A stretch of DNA of 64,000 bases. Source: Bostrychus sinensis. Taxonomy: Eukaryota; Chordata; Actinopteri; Gobiiformes; Eleotridae. The stretch spans positions 40,374,897 to 40,438,896 of the forward strand of contig CM036246.1 in NCBI GenBank assembly GCA_020698575.1. Direction: 5' to 3'. The translations under genes and the position numbers were made by a program. Below the pieces are notes generated by a model. It made no database searches. It was not told where the DNA came from and was given only the letters and a program-made list of their open reading frames with translations. This document shows positions 13,201-22,215 of this stretch, one piece after another (the stretch's first letter is position 1; each line of letters starts with the position of its first letter).

Positions 13201-16200
13201 TTAGTTTCCATGGTGTTGCTAATAACCTCATGAAAGGTGCTGTGGGTCCTCTGCTGTTTCACATTAACGCATTAACGTAGACTAACCTCCTTTAGCTGCT
13301 GCTGAGACGAGGAACCACTTATTGAGTCATTTAATGGAAACCTCGTTCTCAGTGAAATGATGTGAACGTGCAGCTTGTTACAGTTTTATTACCTGCAGCA
13401 AAGATTTACCATAGAATATAATTTAACAGGCCTTGCGCACAAGAACAAGAACATCTTTTTCTTTCTTTTTATTATCGATTAAGAACCAATTCTCATTTCC
13501 AACGACGACCTGGCCAAGAGAGGTAGCAGCGTGAGACAAACCACAATACAAATTTTATTTTTTTAAGTTAGTTTTTAAGACTTCAACTGCAACAAACTCT
13601 GGGCAAATAGCCACACGCTGTAGCTGGAGTAGGCAATGTGAGTGAAGTGGAGGACACAACGGCAGAATACAAATCCTGTAATGTAATAAACCAAAGCAAG
13701 TTGACAGAGAGACTGCTCCTGAGGTTTCCAGGTCAACAGGATTTGGCCAAATTCATTTTACTTAATCTGATGCCAACTTATTAAAGTAAGATCTGTGGTG
13801 ATTTATTGATTGATTAAACCTCGCCATAAACTGTGGTCTGTAACTGCTGTGGTCCGCCACATTTCTGTAACTCCTGTCCTGCAGAAACCTAGTATTATAT
13901 TATTTAGCCTTTAGCTTACATGCTAATATAGATGCTAATTGCTATATTAAATAAGCTAAAATAAGACAAAACAGTCACACCCCTCAGCCTTCATGGGAAT
14001 TTCTGCCCCAGTGAGTGGAGAGGAGAGTTCAGCTGATGGTCCTCAGATTCAGGAGGAACAGTGCAGTTTTCGTTGTGGAACAGTGGACCAGCTTTACCCC
14101 CTCTGTCGGGAGCTCAAGGGTTCATGGGAGTTTGCCCACAGGCCGCATGTGCTTTGTGGATTTTGAGAAGGCGTTCGACCGTGTCCCTTGTGGCATCCTG
14201 TGGGACGTAGAGAGTATGGGGTCCGGGGCCCTCTGCTATGGGCTGTCCGGTCTCTGTACGACCGGAGCAGGAGTTTGGGTCTCTGCAGTAAGTCAGACCT
14301 GGTCCCAGTGCAGGTTGGACTCAGGGCTGCCCTTTGTCCCTGGTTCTGTTCATTTTCTTTATGGACAGGTTGAGGTCATGGTTCTCGATGGGAAAAGGGT
14401 GGCGCCCTCTCCAGGTCGGAGGAGAGTTCCTGCCTCAGGAGGAGTTTAAGTATCTCAGGTGTTGTTCTCAGTGAGGGAAGGATGGAGCTGAGACTGACAG
14501 AGGATCAGTGCAGCGTCTGCAGGAATGTGGTCGTTGTATCGGTCTGATGTGGTGAAGAAGGAGCTGAGCCGAAAGTCAAAGCTCTAGATTTACCATCGAT
14601 CTACGTTCCTACTCTCACCTATGTTCCTCCTCTCACCTATGTTCCTCCTCTCACCTATGTTCCTACTCTCACCTGTTCCTCCTCTCACCTATGTTCCTAC
14701 TCTCACCTACGTTCCTATGTTCCTCCTCTCACCTACGTTCCTACTCTCACCTATGTTCCTACTCTCACCTGTTCCTCCTCTCACCTATGTTCCTACTCTC
14801 ACCTACGTTCCTATGTTCCTCCTCTCACCTACGTTCCTACTCTCACCTGTTCCTCCTCTCACCTATGTTCCTACTCTCACCTACGTTCCTACTCTCACCT
14901 GTTCCTCCTCTCACCTATGTTCCTCCTCTCACCTATGTTCCTACTCTCACCTATGTTCCTACTCTCACCTATGTTCCTCCTCTCACCTATGTTCCTCCTC
15001 TCACCTATGTTCCTCCTCTCACCTATGTTCCTACTCTCACCTATGTTCCTACTCTCACCTGTTCCTCCTCTCACCTATGTTCCTCCTCTCACCTATGTTC
15101 CTCCTCTCACCTACGTTCCTCCTCTCACCTATGTTCCTCCTCTCACCTACGTTCCTACTCTCACCTACGTTCCTCCTCTCACCTACGTTCCTCCTCTCAC
15201 CTATGTTCCTACTCTCACCTACGTTCCTATGTTCCTCCTCTCACCTATGTTCCTCCTCTCACCTATGTTCCTACTCTCACCTATGTTCCTCCTCTCACCT
15301 ACGTTCCTACTCTCACCTATGTTCCTCCTCTCACCTATGTTCCTCCTCTCACCTACGTTCCTCCTCTCACCTACGTTCCTCCTCTCACCTACGTTCCTAC
15401 TCTCACCTATGTTCCTCCTCTCACCTATGTTCCTACTCTCACCTACGTTCCTCCTCTCACCTACGTTCCTCCTCTCACCTACGTTCCTCCTCTCACCTAT
15501 GTTCCTACTCTCACCTACGTTCCTCCTCTCACCTACGTTCCTCCTCTCACCTATGTTCCTCCTCTCACCTATGTTCCTCCTCTCACCTACGTTCCTCCTC
15601 TCACCTATGTTCCTCCTCTCACCTACGTTCCTACTCTCACCTACTTTCCTCCTCTCACCTACGTTCCTCCTCTCACCTACGTTCCTCCTCTCACCTACGT
15701 TCCTACTCTCACCTACGTTCCTACTCTCACCTATGTTCCTCCTCTCACCTATGTTCCTCCTCTCACCTATGTTCCTCCTCTCACCTACGTTCCTACTCTC
15801 ACCTATGTTCCTCCTCTCACCTATGTTCCTCCTCTCACCTATGTTCCTCCTCTCACCTACGTTCCTCCTCTCACCTACGTTCCTCCTCTCACCTATGTTC
15901 CTACTCTCACCTATGTTCCTCCTCTCACCTACGTTCCTCCTCTCACCTACGTTCCTCCTCTCACCTACGTTCCTCCTCTCACCTACGTTCCTCCTCTCAC
16001 CTATGTTCCTCCTCTCACCTACGTTCCTACTCTCACCTATGTTCCTCCTCTCACCTACGTTCCTCCTCTCACCTATGTTCCTACTCTCACCTATGTTCCT
16101 CCTCTCACCTACGTTCCTCCTCTCACCTACGTTCCTCCTCTCACCTACGTTCCTCCTCTCACCTACGTTCCTACTCTCACCTACGTTCCTACTCTCACCT

Positions 16201-17783
16201 ACGTTCCTACTCTCACCTACGTTCCTATGTTCCTCCTCTCACCTACGTTCCTCCTCTCACCTACGTTCCTCCTCTCACCTACGTTCCTCCTCTCACCTAC
16301 GTTCCTACTCTCACCTATGTTCCTCCTCTCACCTACGTTCCTACTCTCACCTATGTTCCTCCTCTCACCTATGTTCCTCCTCTCACCTATGTTCCTCCTC
16401 TCACCTACGTTCCTCCTCTCACCTATGTTCCTCCTCTCACCTACGTTCCTACTCTCACCTATGTTCCTCCTCTCACCTATGTTCCTCCTCTCACCTATGT
16501 TCCTACTCTCACCTATGTTCCTACTCTCACCTGTTCCTACTCTCACCTGTTCCTCCTCTCACCTATGTTCCTCCTCTCACCTATGTTCCTCCTCTCACCT
16601 ACGTTCCTCCTCTCACCTACGTTCCTCCTCTCACCTATGTTCCTCCTCTCACCTACGTTCCTACTCTCACCTACTTTCCTCCTCTCACCTACGTTCCTCC
16701 TCTCACCTACGTTCCTCCTCTCACCTACGTTCCTACTCTCACCTATGTTCCTCCTCTCACCTATGTTCCTCCTCTCACCTATGTTCCTCCTCTCACCTAC
16801 GTTCCTACTCTCACCTATGTTCCTCCTCTCACCTATGTTCCTCCTCTCACCTATGTTCCTCCTCTCACCTACGTTCCTCCTCTCACCTACGTTCCTCCTC
16901 TCACCTATGTTCCTACTCTCACCTATGTTCCTCCTCTCACCTACGTTCCTCCTCTCACCTACGTTCCTCCTCTCACCTACGTTCCTCCTCTCACCTATGT
17001 TCCTACTCTCACCTACGTTCCTACTCTCACCTACGTTCCTCCTCTCACCTATGTTCCTCCTCTCACCTACGTTCCTCCTCTCACCTATGTTCCTACTCTC
17101 ACCTATGTTCCTCCTCTCACCTACGTTCCTCCTCTCACCTACGTTCCTACTCTCACCTACGTTCCTACTCTCACCTACGTTCCTATGTTCCTCCTCTCAC
17201 CTACGTTCCTCCTCTCACCTACGTTCCTCCTCTCACCTACGTTCCTCCTCTCACCTACGTTCCTACTCTCACCTATGTTCCTCCTCTCACCTACGTTCCT
17301 ACTCTCACCTATGTTCCTCCTCTCACCTATGTTCCTCCTCTCACCTATGTTCCTCCTCTCACCTACGTTCCTCCTCTCACCTATGTTCCTCCTCTCACCT
17401 AAAAGGATAAGATCATGGACAAGCAGCTGTATTGAGTTTCCTCCGCAGGTGTCTGGGCGCTCCCTTAGAGATGGGGCGAGGAGCTCAGAGTAGAGCCACT
17501 GCTCCTCCACATCCAGAGGAGCAGCTGAGACTCAGGCATCTGTTTCAGTGCCTCCTGGACGCCTCCCAGGGGCGGTGCTCCAGGCACGTCCCACCGGGAG
17601 GAGGCCCCTGGGAAAACCCAGGACACGCTGGAGGGATTTGGGGTTCACAGCTCAACTTTAGCATCAGAAAATTTGTCCAGATTTCTTAATTTTCTGTTTT
17701 AAATTTTAAAAGAATAAGCTCTGATGTTTTTCCATGTTCTCTCTCTGTTGCAGTCTCTTCAGTCTGAGTTCATCCAGTACTAA
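1168..17783 (+). CDS. cdc14a: CDC14A dual-specificity phosphatase, 3' eleven exons (5' end outside window)
   Basis: Exons: 1168-1234, 4154-4216, 4302-4389, 4521-4751, 6974-7112, 8477-8651, 9664-9755, 9840-9887, 10415-10531, 11456-11798, 17754-17783. All junctions are GT-AG and phases agree throughout, giving about 463 residues. The product opens with DASFGNCTFNLTILDCLQ (end of the N-terminal phosphatase-like domain), followed by the linker and the catalytic domain with the CX5R loop HCKAGLGRTG. The tail is Ser-rich and ends LSRSIP-SLQSEFIQY. Known of the family: CDC14 enzymes dephosphorylate CDK-type Ser-Pro sites; vertebrate CDC14A is centrosomal and ciliary. The MKHYRFTAGEVIAWIRICRPGS block and the C-terminus favour CDC14A over CDC14B; which teleost co-orthologue (aa or ab) cannot be told. 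The exons for roughly the first 130 residues lie upstream. Confidence 0.95.
2069..2312 (+). mobile_element. tRNA-derived SINE
   Basis: A Pol III A box lies in TAGCTCAGTTGGTAGAGC (2089) and a B box in GGTGGTTCAAACCC about 30 bp further on, both tRNA-like. The 3' part is a tail shared by many teleost SINEs and LINEs (TGAATGGATGAATG, then CTATATAAATG). It sits in a cdc14a intron. Confidence 0.75.
3060..3888 (+). repeat. purine-rich minisatellite carrying GACCAATCAGAG
   Basis: Irregular units of about 18-50 bp made of GAGAGGACCAATCAGAGAG separated by GAGA runs, with about 20 CCAAT copies. The plus strand is almost pure purine apart from the ACCAATC core. It lies in a cdc14a intron. Open frames across it (RE/RTNQ on plus, SLIGPLSS on minus) follow from the composition. 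Confidence 0.95.
4154..4216 (+). CDS. cdc14a: cdc14a exon: [21 protein letters not shown]
   Basis: 21 codons in phase 0 with acceptor ccag|GCG and donor GAG|gtaaac. This Asp/Glu-rich linker joins the two phosphatase-like domains and is nearly invariant in vertebrate CDC14. Confidence 0.95.
4302..4389 (+). CDS. cdc14a: cdc14a exon: RVENGDLNWIVPGKFLAFSG
   Basis: 88 bp, ending in phase 1 (AAC G|gtcagt). It encodes the start of the catalytic domain up to PKTKIEN. Confidence 0.95.
4521..4751 (+). CDS. cdc14a: cdc14a exon: acid loop and catalytic cysteine
   Basis: 231 bp encoding GYPLHAPEAYFPYFRKHNV to AVHCK. It holds the FFVDGSTPSD loop, which supplies the general acid in this family, and the nucleophilic Cys of the P-loop. 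The intron falls right after CK, so the CX5R motif is split between this exon and the next. Confidence 0.95.
5038..5375 (+). repeat. decayed interspersed repeat common in teleosts
   Basis: It begins TTCAATTCAGTTTTATTTGTAA and contains the block AAAGTCACCTCAAACGGCTT, then GGAAAAACTTC and GCAGAAACCTTATGGAGCC. I recognise this order of blocks from a very common fish interspersed repeat. No intact termini remain. Confidence 0.55.
5440..5770 (+). mobile_element. decayed copy of the 9893-10230 short element
   Basis: GATGCATAATTTGTGTTTAATCTGAATTTTATAAAGAC and the terminus ATTCCCACCCCTTA resemble blocks in the hAT-like element at 9893. The left end is lost. Confidence 0.4.
5819..6125 (+). mobile_element. 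TTAA-flanked MITE (piggyBac-like), intact copy
   Basis: Termini AGGTACTGTGA and (reverse complement of the right end) AGGTGCTATGA are flanked on both sides by TTAA, the piggyBac target duplication. It is 307 bp with no coding capacity. A second copy lies at 19871-20931. Confidence 0.75.
6560..6613 (+). pseudogene. fossil duplicate of the cdc14a P-loop exon
   Basis: GGCTGGTTTAGGCAGGACGG followed by CTCTGATCGGCTG repeats the first 40 or so bases of the exon at 6974. The acceptor AG is GG here, and one base is lost after the Arg-Thr codons, giving a frameshift and TGA. Intron-like similarity extends slightly upstream. Confidence 0.8.
6614..6930 (+). mobile_element. possible decayed TAGGGGTGGG-type element
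   Basis: The left terminus TAGGGGTGGG and an AT-rich body resemble the element at 9893. No matching right terminus is preserved. Confidence 0.35.
6974..7112 (+). CDS. cdc14a: cdc14a exon: P-loop AGLGRTG and following helix
   Basis: 139 bp encoding AGLGRTGTLIGCYLMKHYRF to NYLEE. It supplies the P-loop Arg. The donor is GA|gtaagg. A degenerate copy of the first part of this exon lies about 400 bp upstream in the intron. Confidence 0.95.
7218..7726 (+). mobile_element. foldback MITE with long inverted ends
   Basis: TTTACCATTGCCATAAAGAA with CAGCAGAGGGCAGCT near the left end recurs inverted at 7650-7715. The outer ends TAAAAAAAAGCGTTTCC and GAAATGCTTTCTTTTA also pair. No transposase is present. 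Confidence 0.6.
8477..8651 (+). CDS. cdc14a: cdc14a exon: KQASLWLMGDSLRAQKTK
   Basis: 175 bp covering the end of the catalytic core (EKQASLW) and the start of the variable tail, where it diverges from mammals. The donor is GAG|gtaact. A hAT-like short element begins 45 bp downstream. Confidence 0.92.
8697..9512 (+). mobile_element. hAT-like non-autonomous element
   Basis: Terminal inverted repeats TAGGGATGTAA are flanked by 8-bp near-identical duplications, GGTGCTCC (8689-8696) and GGCGCTAC (9513-9520), typical of hAT transposition. It is 816 bp without transposase motifs, in a cdc14a intron. Confidence 0.75.
9545..9650 (+). repeat. degenerate ACT-triplet microsatellite
   Basis: Imperfect (ACT)n runs end just before the acceptor of the exon at 9664. 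Confidence 0.8.
9664..9755 (+). CDS. cdc14a: cdc14a exon: GVTQGDKLRALKSRR
   Basis: 92 bp. The TQGDKLRALKS block is a conserved CDC14 tail motif. It ends AG|gtaag in phase 2. Confidence 0.93.
9840..9887 (+). CDS. cdc14a: cdc14a exon: VEEMKMHSRTSTQPLR
   Basis: 48 bp, phase 2 to phase 2. Its donor CAG|gtgag lies within the 8-bp target duplication of a hAT-like insertion that begins at 9893. Confidence 0.88.
9893..10230 (+). mobile_element. hAT-like MITE inserted at a cdc14a splice donor
   Basis: The termini are TAGGGGTGGGAAAA and, on the right, TTTTCACCCCTA. The 8-bp flanks are CAGGTGAG (9885-9892) and CAGCTGAG (10231-10238). The left flank is the last three exon bases plus GTGAG of the intron. 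Confidence 0.8.
10415..10531 (+). CDS. cdc14a: cdc14a exon: Ser-rich tail, AAAKRIGRSSSG
   Basis: 117 bp encoding LSMGMSSPLKASKFPSSSAS and AAAKRIGRSSSG, like the SPSATAKRINRTSLSSG stretch of mammalian CDC14A. It ends AGGAG|gtcaga in phase 2. Confidence 0.9.
11456..11798 (+). CDS. cdc14a: cdc14a exon: SSRLASSLSDL to YLSRSIP
   Basis: 343 bp with a strong pyrimidine tract and acceptor ttag|C. It encodes RLASSLSDLYASELNASS, Asn/Ser/Thr-rich low-complexity sequence, and RYLSRSIP before donor CCC|gtaagt. A 41-bp minisatellite begins about 30 bp after the donor. Confidence 0.9.
11831..12053 (+). repeat. 41-bp minisatellite, about 5.4 copies
   Basis: The unit contains CTGATTGGTCCGTTTGAATC then TGTCCTCTTCATATCTGTCC. 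Copies are nearly identical, implying recent expansion. Each holds ATTGG (inverted CCAAT). The array starts about 30 bp inside the last cdc14a intron. Confidence 0.95.
12100..12700 (+). repeat. degenerate 11-bp repeat CTAAACCAGGT
   Basis: Dozens of imperfect copies of CTAAACCAGG(T/A/G), most regular at 12478-12545. The inverse form (GGTTTAGACCT) is found in the VCAM1-like introns. Confidence 0.9.
14000..14605 (+). mobile_element. Rex3-like (RTE clade) LINE reverse transcriptase fragment, 5' of array
   Basis: The translation, with frameshifts, gives CFVDFEKAFDRVPCGILWDV, then REYGVRGPLLWAVRSLYDRS and SDLVPVQVGLRAALCPWFCS. It then jumps, by internal deletion, to VMVLDGKRVAPSP and ends with SIYVPTLTY. 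The segment GGGCTGCCCTTTGTC matches the remembered site of a standard Rex3 PCR primer. The copy is dead, and it continues after the tandem array at 17401. Confidence 0.75.
14606..17400 (+). repeat. 18-bp minisatellite (about 155 copies) grown inside a Rex3 LINE
   Basis: The unit is GTTCCTCCTCTCACCTAC with variation at three positions (C/A, C/T, Y) and occasional 12-bp units. It encodes VP(P/T)LTY in one frame, the reverse transcriptase motif at which the LINE is interrupted. All three plus frames are open for 850-930 codons because no unit variant contains a stop. It lies in the last cdc14a intron. Confidence 0.98.
17401..17650 (+). mobile_element. Rex3-like LINE, 3' continuation after the array
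   Basis: The translation resumes with RIRSWTSSCIE / MSFLRRCLGAPLEMGRGAQS, then LRLRHLFQCLLDASQGRCSR and HVPPGGGPWENPGHAG. These are decayed versions of the thumb and C-terminal end of the same LINE, in the same orientation and order. Confidence 0.75.
17754..17783 (+). CDS. cdc14a: cdc14a terminal exon: SLQSEFIQY and stop
   Basis: 30 bp of coding after acceptor gttgcag. SLQSEFIQY matches the mammalian CDC14A ending SLQSEYVHY, which fixes both the paralogue and the 3' end of the gene. The preceding 6-kb intron is mostly tandem repeat and LINE. Confidence 0.92.
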   Translation, partial: SLQSEFIQY

Positions 17784-18190
17784 ATCAGACATGGCCTGAG
17801 GTGGACTCCGTTTCCCAGAATGCTTTGTTTTTTGTGCATTTGCTCTCATTATGGACTGAAGCCTCATCACAGAAGAAAGGTGTAAATACTGAGCAGAGTC
17901 ACCTTCAGCAAAAGAGAAAAGTATATTTAGATAAAAGACTTGAAGAGATTTTATATTTTGTGACAGAAAAATCCTGTATTTTTGTTTTAAGAGTTTTATT
18001 TTTTAAGAACTGAAGGATCGGCGACAGTATTCCTTCGTCCTGATTGATGGATTTAAATGAAGCTCGGATGGACTTATTTTTTCTCTCTTTTAAAAAGATA
18101 ATATTGTTGAAGAAGGGACCGAAACTTTTATTTCCAAACTCAGGGGACGTGTGTCAATGTCCGAGTGAATAAAATGCCTTTTGTGTCTTA
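17784..18190 (+). other. cdc14a: cdc14a 3' UTR with poly(A) signal
   Basis: AT-rich sequence after the stop, with AATAAA at 18168-18173; cleavage is expected near 18190. From here to 18764 I see only AT-rich sequence without features. Confidence 0.65.
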
Positions 18191-18768
18191 TATCAGTATA
18201 TTATAAGTGACTGTAACAGACTGTTATATTTTTAGTTTAGAAGAGTTTTTAACATGGACTGAGATCATTTTTAATTATAATTTGAAGTAATCACAGGTTT
18301 GAGTAGTTTTCACAGGTTAATTTTACATTTATTTAAACATATTTTTGGCTATATTCTGAGTTGAAAGTCATCTGTTCTGTTGCTTTGTCAGATAATGTTT
18401 GTCAGAGAAAGTTTGGACAAAAAGGGATATAATGTACTATTTCAAACAAAGGGGAAAAAAGAGCAGAGTTGGAGACATTTACAGTAATTTTAAGGTAATT
18501 TAATAATGGTATTTGTGGATAGTTGGAGTTCAAACTTCAGTAGAGCGGATCAAGTCTCCTGTTCTGCTAAATTGACTTATTTGCACTTTTAACCCCGTTC
18601 TAACGTCGTCTCTTCCTCAGAAACAGACCTGCAGTAGTATTCTGTTTGAGTAATGCTGTATGCTGAGGCGCTGCCCTTCTCCAGAGCTGAAAACGCTCGG
18701 TCTCACCGCTCTACGTAGACGCGTGAAACCCACACACCGTCACCGGACTCATTCTGATCAGCGCTTAA

Positions 18769-19154
18769 AGCAGAACTCCATAACTTTTAACAGTTTTGGA
18801 GTTTGTGTGACGGTTAAATGAGTTGTTGTGGGGTAAATGAAGCGTCCTGCAGCTCCCCCTGGTGTCTCTGGGTCGAAAGTGACACTTGCAACAGTGAGCG
18901 CTGGCGACCCGGTGTCACAGAAGTCTTGAGTTTCACGAGAAAGCGGCAAACAACAAGCTAGCGATGGCTTTATTTCTCGATTTTGGCCAAATGGCAAAAA
19001 AAACTTTGTACAAAAAACTTTGCGAGGGATCACCCAGGAGTCAGCTGCACTTGAGTGTTTATGATAGTGCTTTACTCCGAACTGTAGGGGGCGCTTTACA
19101 GAGGAAAATGAGGCAAAAACAGCGAAGAAACAAGCAGAGTTACTGAATTCTGCT
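18769..19154 (+). mobile_element. TTAA-flanked MITE downstream of cdc14a
   Basis: Inverted ends AGCAGAACTCCATAAC and AGCAGAATTCAGTAAC are flanked by TTAA at 18765-18768 and 19155-19158. The small open frame inside (18964-19146) resembles no known protein. Confidence 0.7.
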
Positions 19155-20079
19155 TTAAACCACCGTCGCTATGAAGCAGTCAGCTCATTTATCCATCTGT
19201 TAGCCTCATGTTGCTAATGGCCATGCTGCTAAATAGCAATTTATGCTCTGTCCAGACCCCAGCGTTACCAGCAGGGGGCGACAGACACCTGAGTAACAGC
19301 TCCCAACAGAAGAGGTTTTCCAGATGCATTATTTTAAGTTCTAAAACCTGAAATGCAAAGGAGTCCAACACTGTTTCAGAAAGACTGAGAAAAGCAGAAT
19401 ATGGGAGTTTTAAAACGGAAGCAGAACAGATCTACATTTGACGAAACCTGGAGCTGCCCCGGTTTTCTGCTCGGGGTAAAATCTTACATCTATCCACAAA
19501 TGCTACTGAAAACCTCTGTGCTTTCACTTCAACAGCAGTGCTTTTCACACTGGCATCATGTGGTGGTCATTTAGACGATAAACCTGAGTTTATTTGTCAC
19601 ATTGGTTAAAGTTTATTCTTATGTTATTAGCCTTGATGAGTGTGGCAGTAAAATCAGATCTGCTACATGTTTCCTCTTATGTTGCACTAATAATAATAAT
19701 AAACAAACTCCAGCCTGAAGGCCCCTAACACGCTGCACACGTTTGCTCTAAAAATGTGTCTTCTGTTTAATATTATTGTGTTTTATGAGTGTAGAAGATG
19801 AATTAGCTCACCATAGGAATCAGAAAAAGTATCGCTCAGACACCGGCGTAGAAAGCCAGGTATTGTTTAAAGGTACGTAAGCAGCATGTGCTCCTGCTGG
19901 TTTAAAACGGTACTGCAGTCTAAATCAAAACAACGCTCTGATTGGACGATCGGCGATGCAGCTTCAGAACCAAAATAAAAACATCTTGGCCATTATGTAA
20001 AATGTTTTTTTAGTTGCTAATAAATCAACTGTACCATTGTTATCAGTAAAACTAGTATAACATTTATAAGTATATAAAC

Positions 20080-20847
20080 TAGAGCGGTTCCCAAAGTGGG
20101 GTCCACAAAGGTACTGCAGGGGGGCCCCCAGAGGCTGTCTATATTAAATACATAAAAAGAAATTGAGTTTGAAATGCACTGTAAAAAAACAATGCTGTAA
20201 AAACTCAAGGCAACAGGATCCCTCAAGATTTTTGAGTTTTGGTGATCAACTCAAAATCTCAAGTATTCAACAACTAATATTTTTTTACTCACCAAATTTA
20301 ACATTCATACGTCTAAAAACTAGAAATTTTAAGTTTTACTCACTATCTTTATTTTTTCCAGCTCATCTTACAGCAACTGACTCCACTGTTCACAAAAACT
20401 ATTATTGATAAAAATAAAAACTAAATATACTACATTTAACAAAAGAATAACTTTTTCTGAACTCTGTAAGTTGGCTGTAAGATGAGTAAAAAAATAATGA
20501 TAGAGAGAAAAACTTAAAAATTAGAAAAGTTTTTAGACATATGAACATCAAATTAAATGAAAGTCTGGAAAACTTGAGATTTTGAGTTGGCCCCAAAAAT
20601 CTTGTGGGATCCTTTGCCTTGAGTTTTTGAGTTTTTGCAGCATTTTGTTGTTTTTTTACAGTGTATTTGTTAAAAAAACACTTTTAGCCAATAGTCAGAG
20701 TCTTTTGTAATGTTTTTATAGAAATATATGAAGAAAAACATAAATAAAATTTGGGATCGAGGGAAGTTGTATTGTTTGGGTCTGTGTGGGATTTTGGTAA
20801 ATTTAAGGAGCGCCGTGACTCCTGACTTTGGGAACGGCTGAACTAGT
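20080..20847 (+). mobile_element. hAT-like element nested in the TTAA MITE
   Basis: The ends TAGAGCGGTTCCCAAAGT and, inverted, TAGTTCAGCCGTTCCCAAAG pair. The 8-bp flanks are ATATAAAC (20072-20079) and TTATAAAC (20848-20855). Confidence 0.7.
20177..20663 (+). mobile_element. CACTG-ended MITE with long inverted ends
   Basis: CACTGTAAAAAAACAA with a run of about 100 bp (ACTCAAGGCAACAGGATCCC, CTCAAAATCTCAAGT) recurs inverted at the right end, closing with CAGTG. It sits inside the 20080-20847 element as the third level of nesting. Confidence 0.75.
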
Positions 20848-20935
20848 TTATAAACAAACATTACCTCATATCTTGGAATAAATGTGGTAATTTTTATGAA
20901 ATATGAAAAACACATACTGCCTAAAGCACCTTTAA

Positions 20936-22215
20936 GTACTGGGATCAAAAAAATCTGAATGATACTCTGCCCCACCATCGACACATGCACCTGATTACCT
21001 TTTTCTTTTTTTTAATAGTTTGAAGGATCCCTGGCTGTGATAGACAGCAGTAAACACATGTTTATTGTTTACTCAGTCGTCCACCGTCAGCACAGGCCTG
21101 TGATCTGTGGCTGTGCTGACGGTGGAGCAGCAGCAGATCTGACGCTGTGTGCAGTTTGTTTATGGCCTAACCTTTAATCTATTACCAAATAAACTCTGTA
21201 TGCCATATTTGGCAAATTATCCTCATCTGGACTTTTTAAATTTTTATTAATATTATTATTATTAGACTTTTTTATAAATAGAGCTATAAAATTTCACTCC
21301 AGTGATCAACAGAGATGCTACTTTTACTAATTTTCTCCTTAACCTGAAGTTTAAGTCTGTGTGCTTCATGTTAGTTGAGAAAAAAAACGACCTACATTTC
21401 CAAAAAGGCAAAAGGAAAAAAACAAAACAGAAGGGTTACAGAGATGTTTTAATTTTAACAAAACGTGTCCTCAGCAGGCGACGGCTCAGGTCCAGAGGGT
21501 TTTAATAAGAGGAGAGCTCAGAGCTGTATCTTTGATGTTGTTAAAGCTAACGCTGCTCTTTTTTCATTTTGGCAGATGACACTAAACATAAAAAACTGTC
21601 TGTGCACGACTATGACGAGTCCCGTGCCGGGTGTAAATGTGAAAAGCACATTTCTCTTCTCTCATAATACTCCTCTTACACACATCTACATCTTCATTAT
21701 AAGCTTAAGTTAAGTTAAGATGCCCTTCCTGTCTGGGCTTGGGACCCTCCAAGAAATAGAACTTTTCATTAAAAAAAACTGATGTAACATGATTATAGTC
21801 ATTTTTTTGTCAGGTTGAAGCGGCCTGGGCAAGGCTGAGATGTAAGGCCAGAAACAGACTCTACAGGAAAACATCACTGCACTTTTCACAATAAAAGCTC
21901 CAGGGACCAAACCAGAACGCACTCTGTATAAACTTTTTAATAAGAGTCACTATTTTGTCTTTAATGAACTACATGGTAATTAAAAAGGTGTCTATGTCTA
22001 AGTAGTGCCTTGGACCAATAAAACAATATACGTCCAGCTTTTTAAGAACTAATTGTGTTGTAAATGACAGCAGAACGTCCTGATCTCGCTCTGCACTGAA
22101 GGGAACTGATGTAAAGGTTTAATGACGCCACACACGCTCAGCAATAATCAATAAACTATACTTTTCTTCACAATTCACCTCGTCTGCTTTTTCTGTTGTG
22201 CCATCAAAGATTTAA
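20936..22215. other. intergenic, no recognised feature
   Basis: AT-rich single-copy-looking sequence. The open frames are all under 90 codons and none resembles a known protein. Confidence 0.5.

Larger units (their letters stand above)
19871..20931 (+). mobile_element. TTAA-flanked MITE interrupted by a second transposon
   Basis: This is the same family as 5819-6125 (ends AGGTAC...GCACCT, TTAA on both sides). It is split at 20080 by a hAT-like insertion; its right part resumes at 20856 (ACATTACCTCATATCTTGG in both copies). Confidence 0.8.

Noticed and set aside
14621..17493. Open frames of 858-929 codons (FLLSPM, SSSHLCS, VPPLTY repeats)
   Set aside because: They are three frames of one 18-bp tandem repeat without stop codons, within a cdc14a intron and flanked by a dead LINE.
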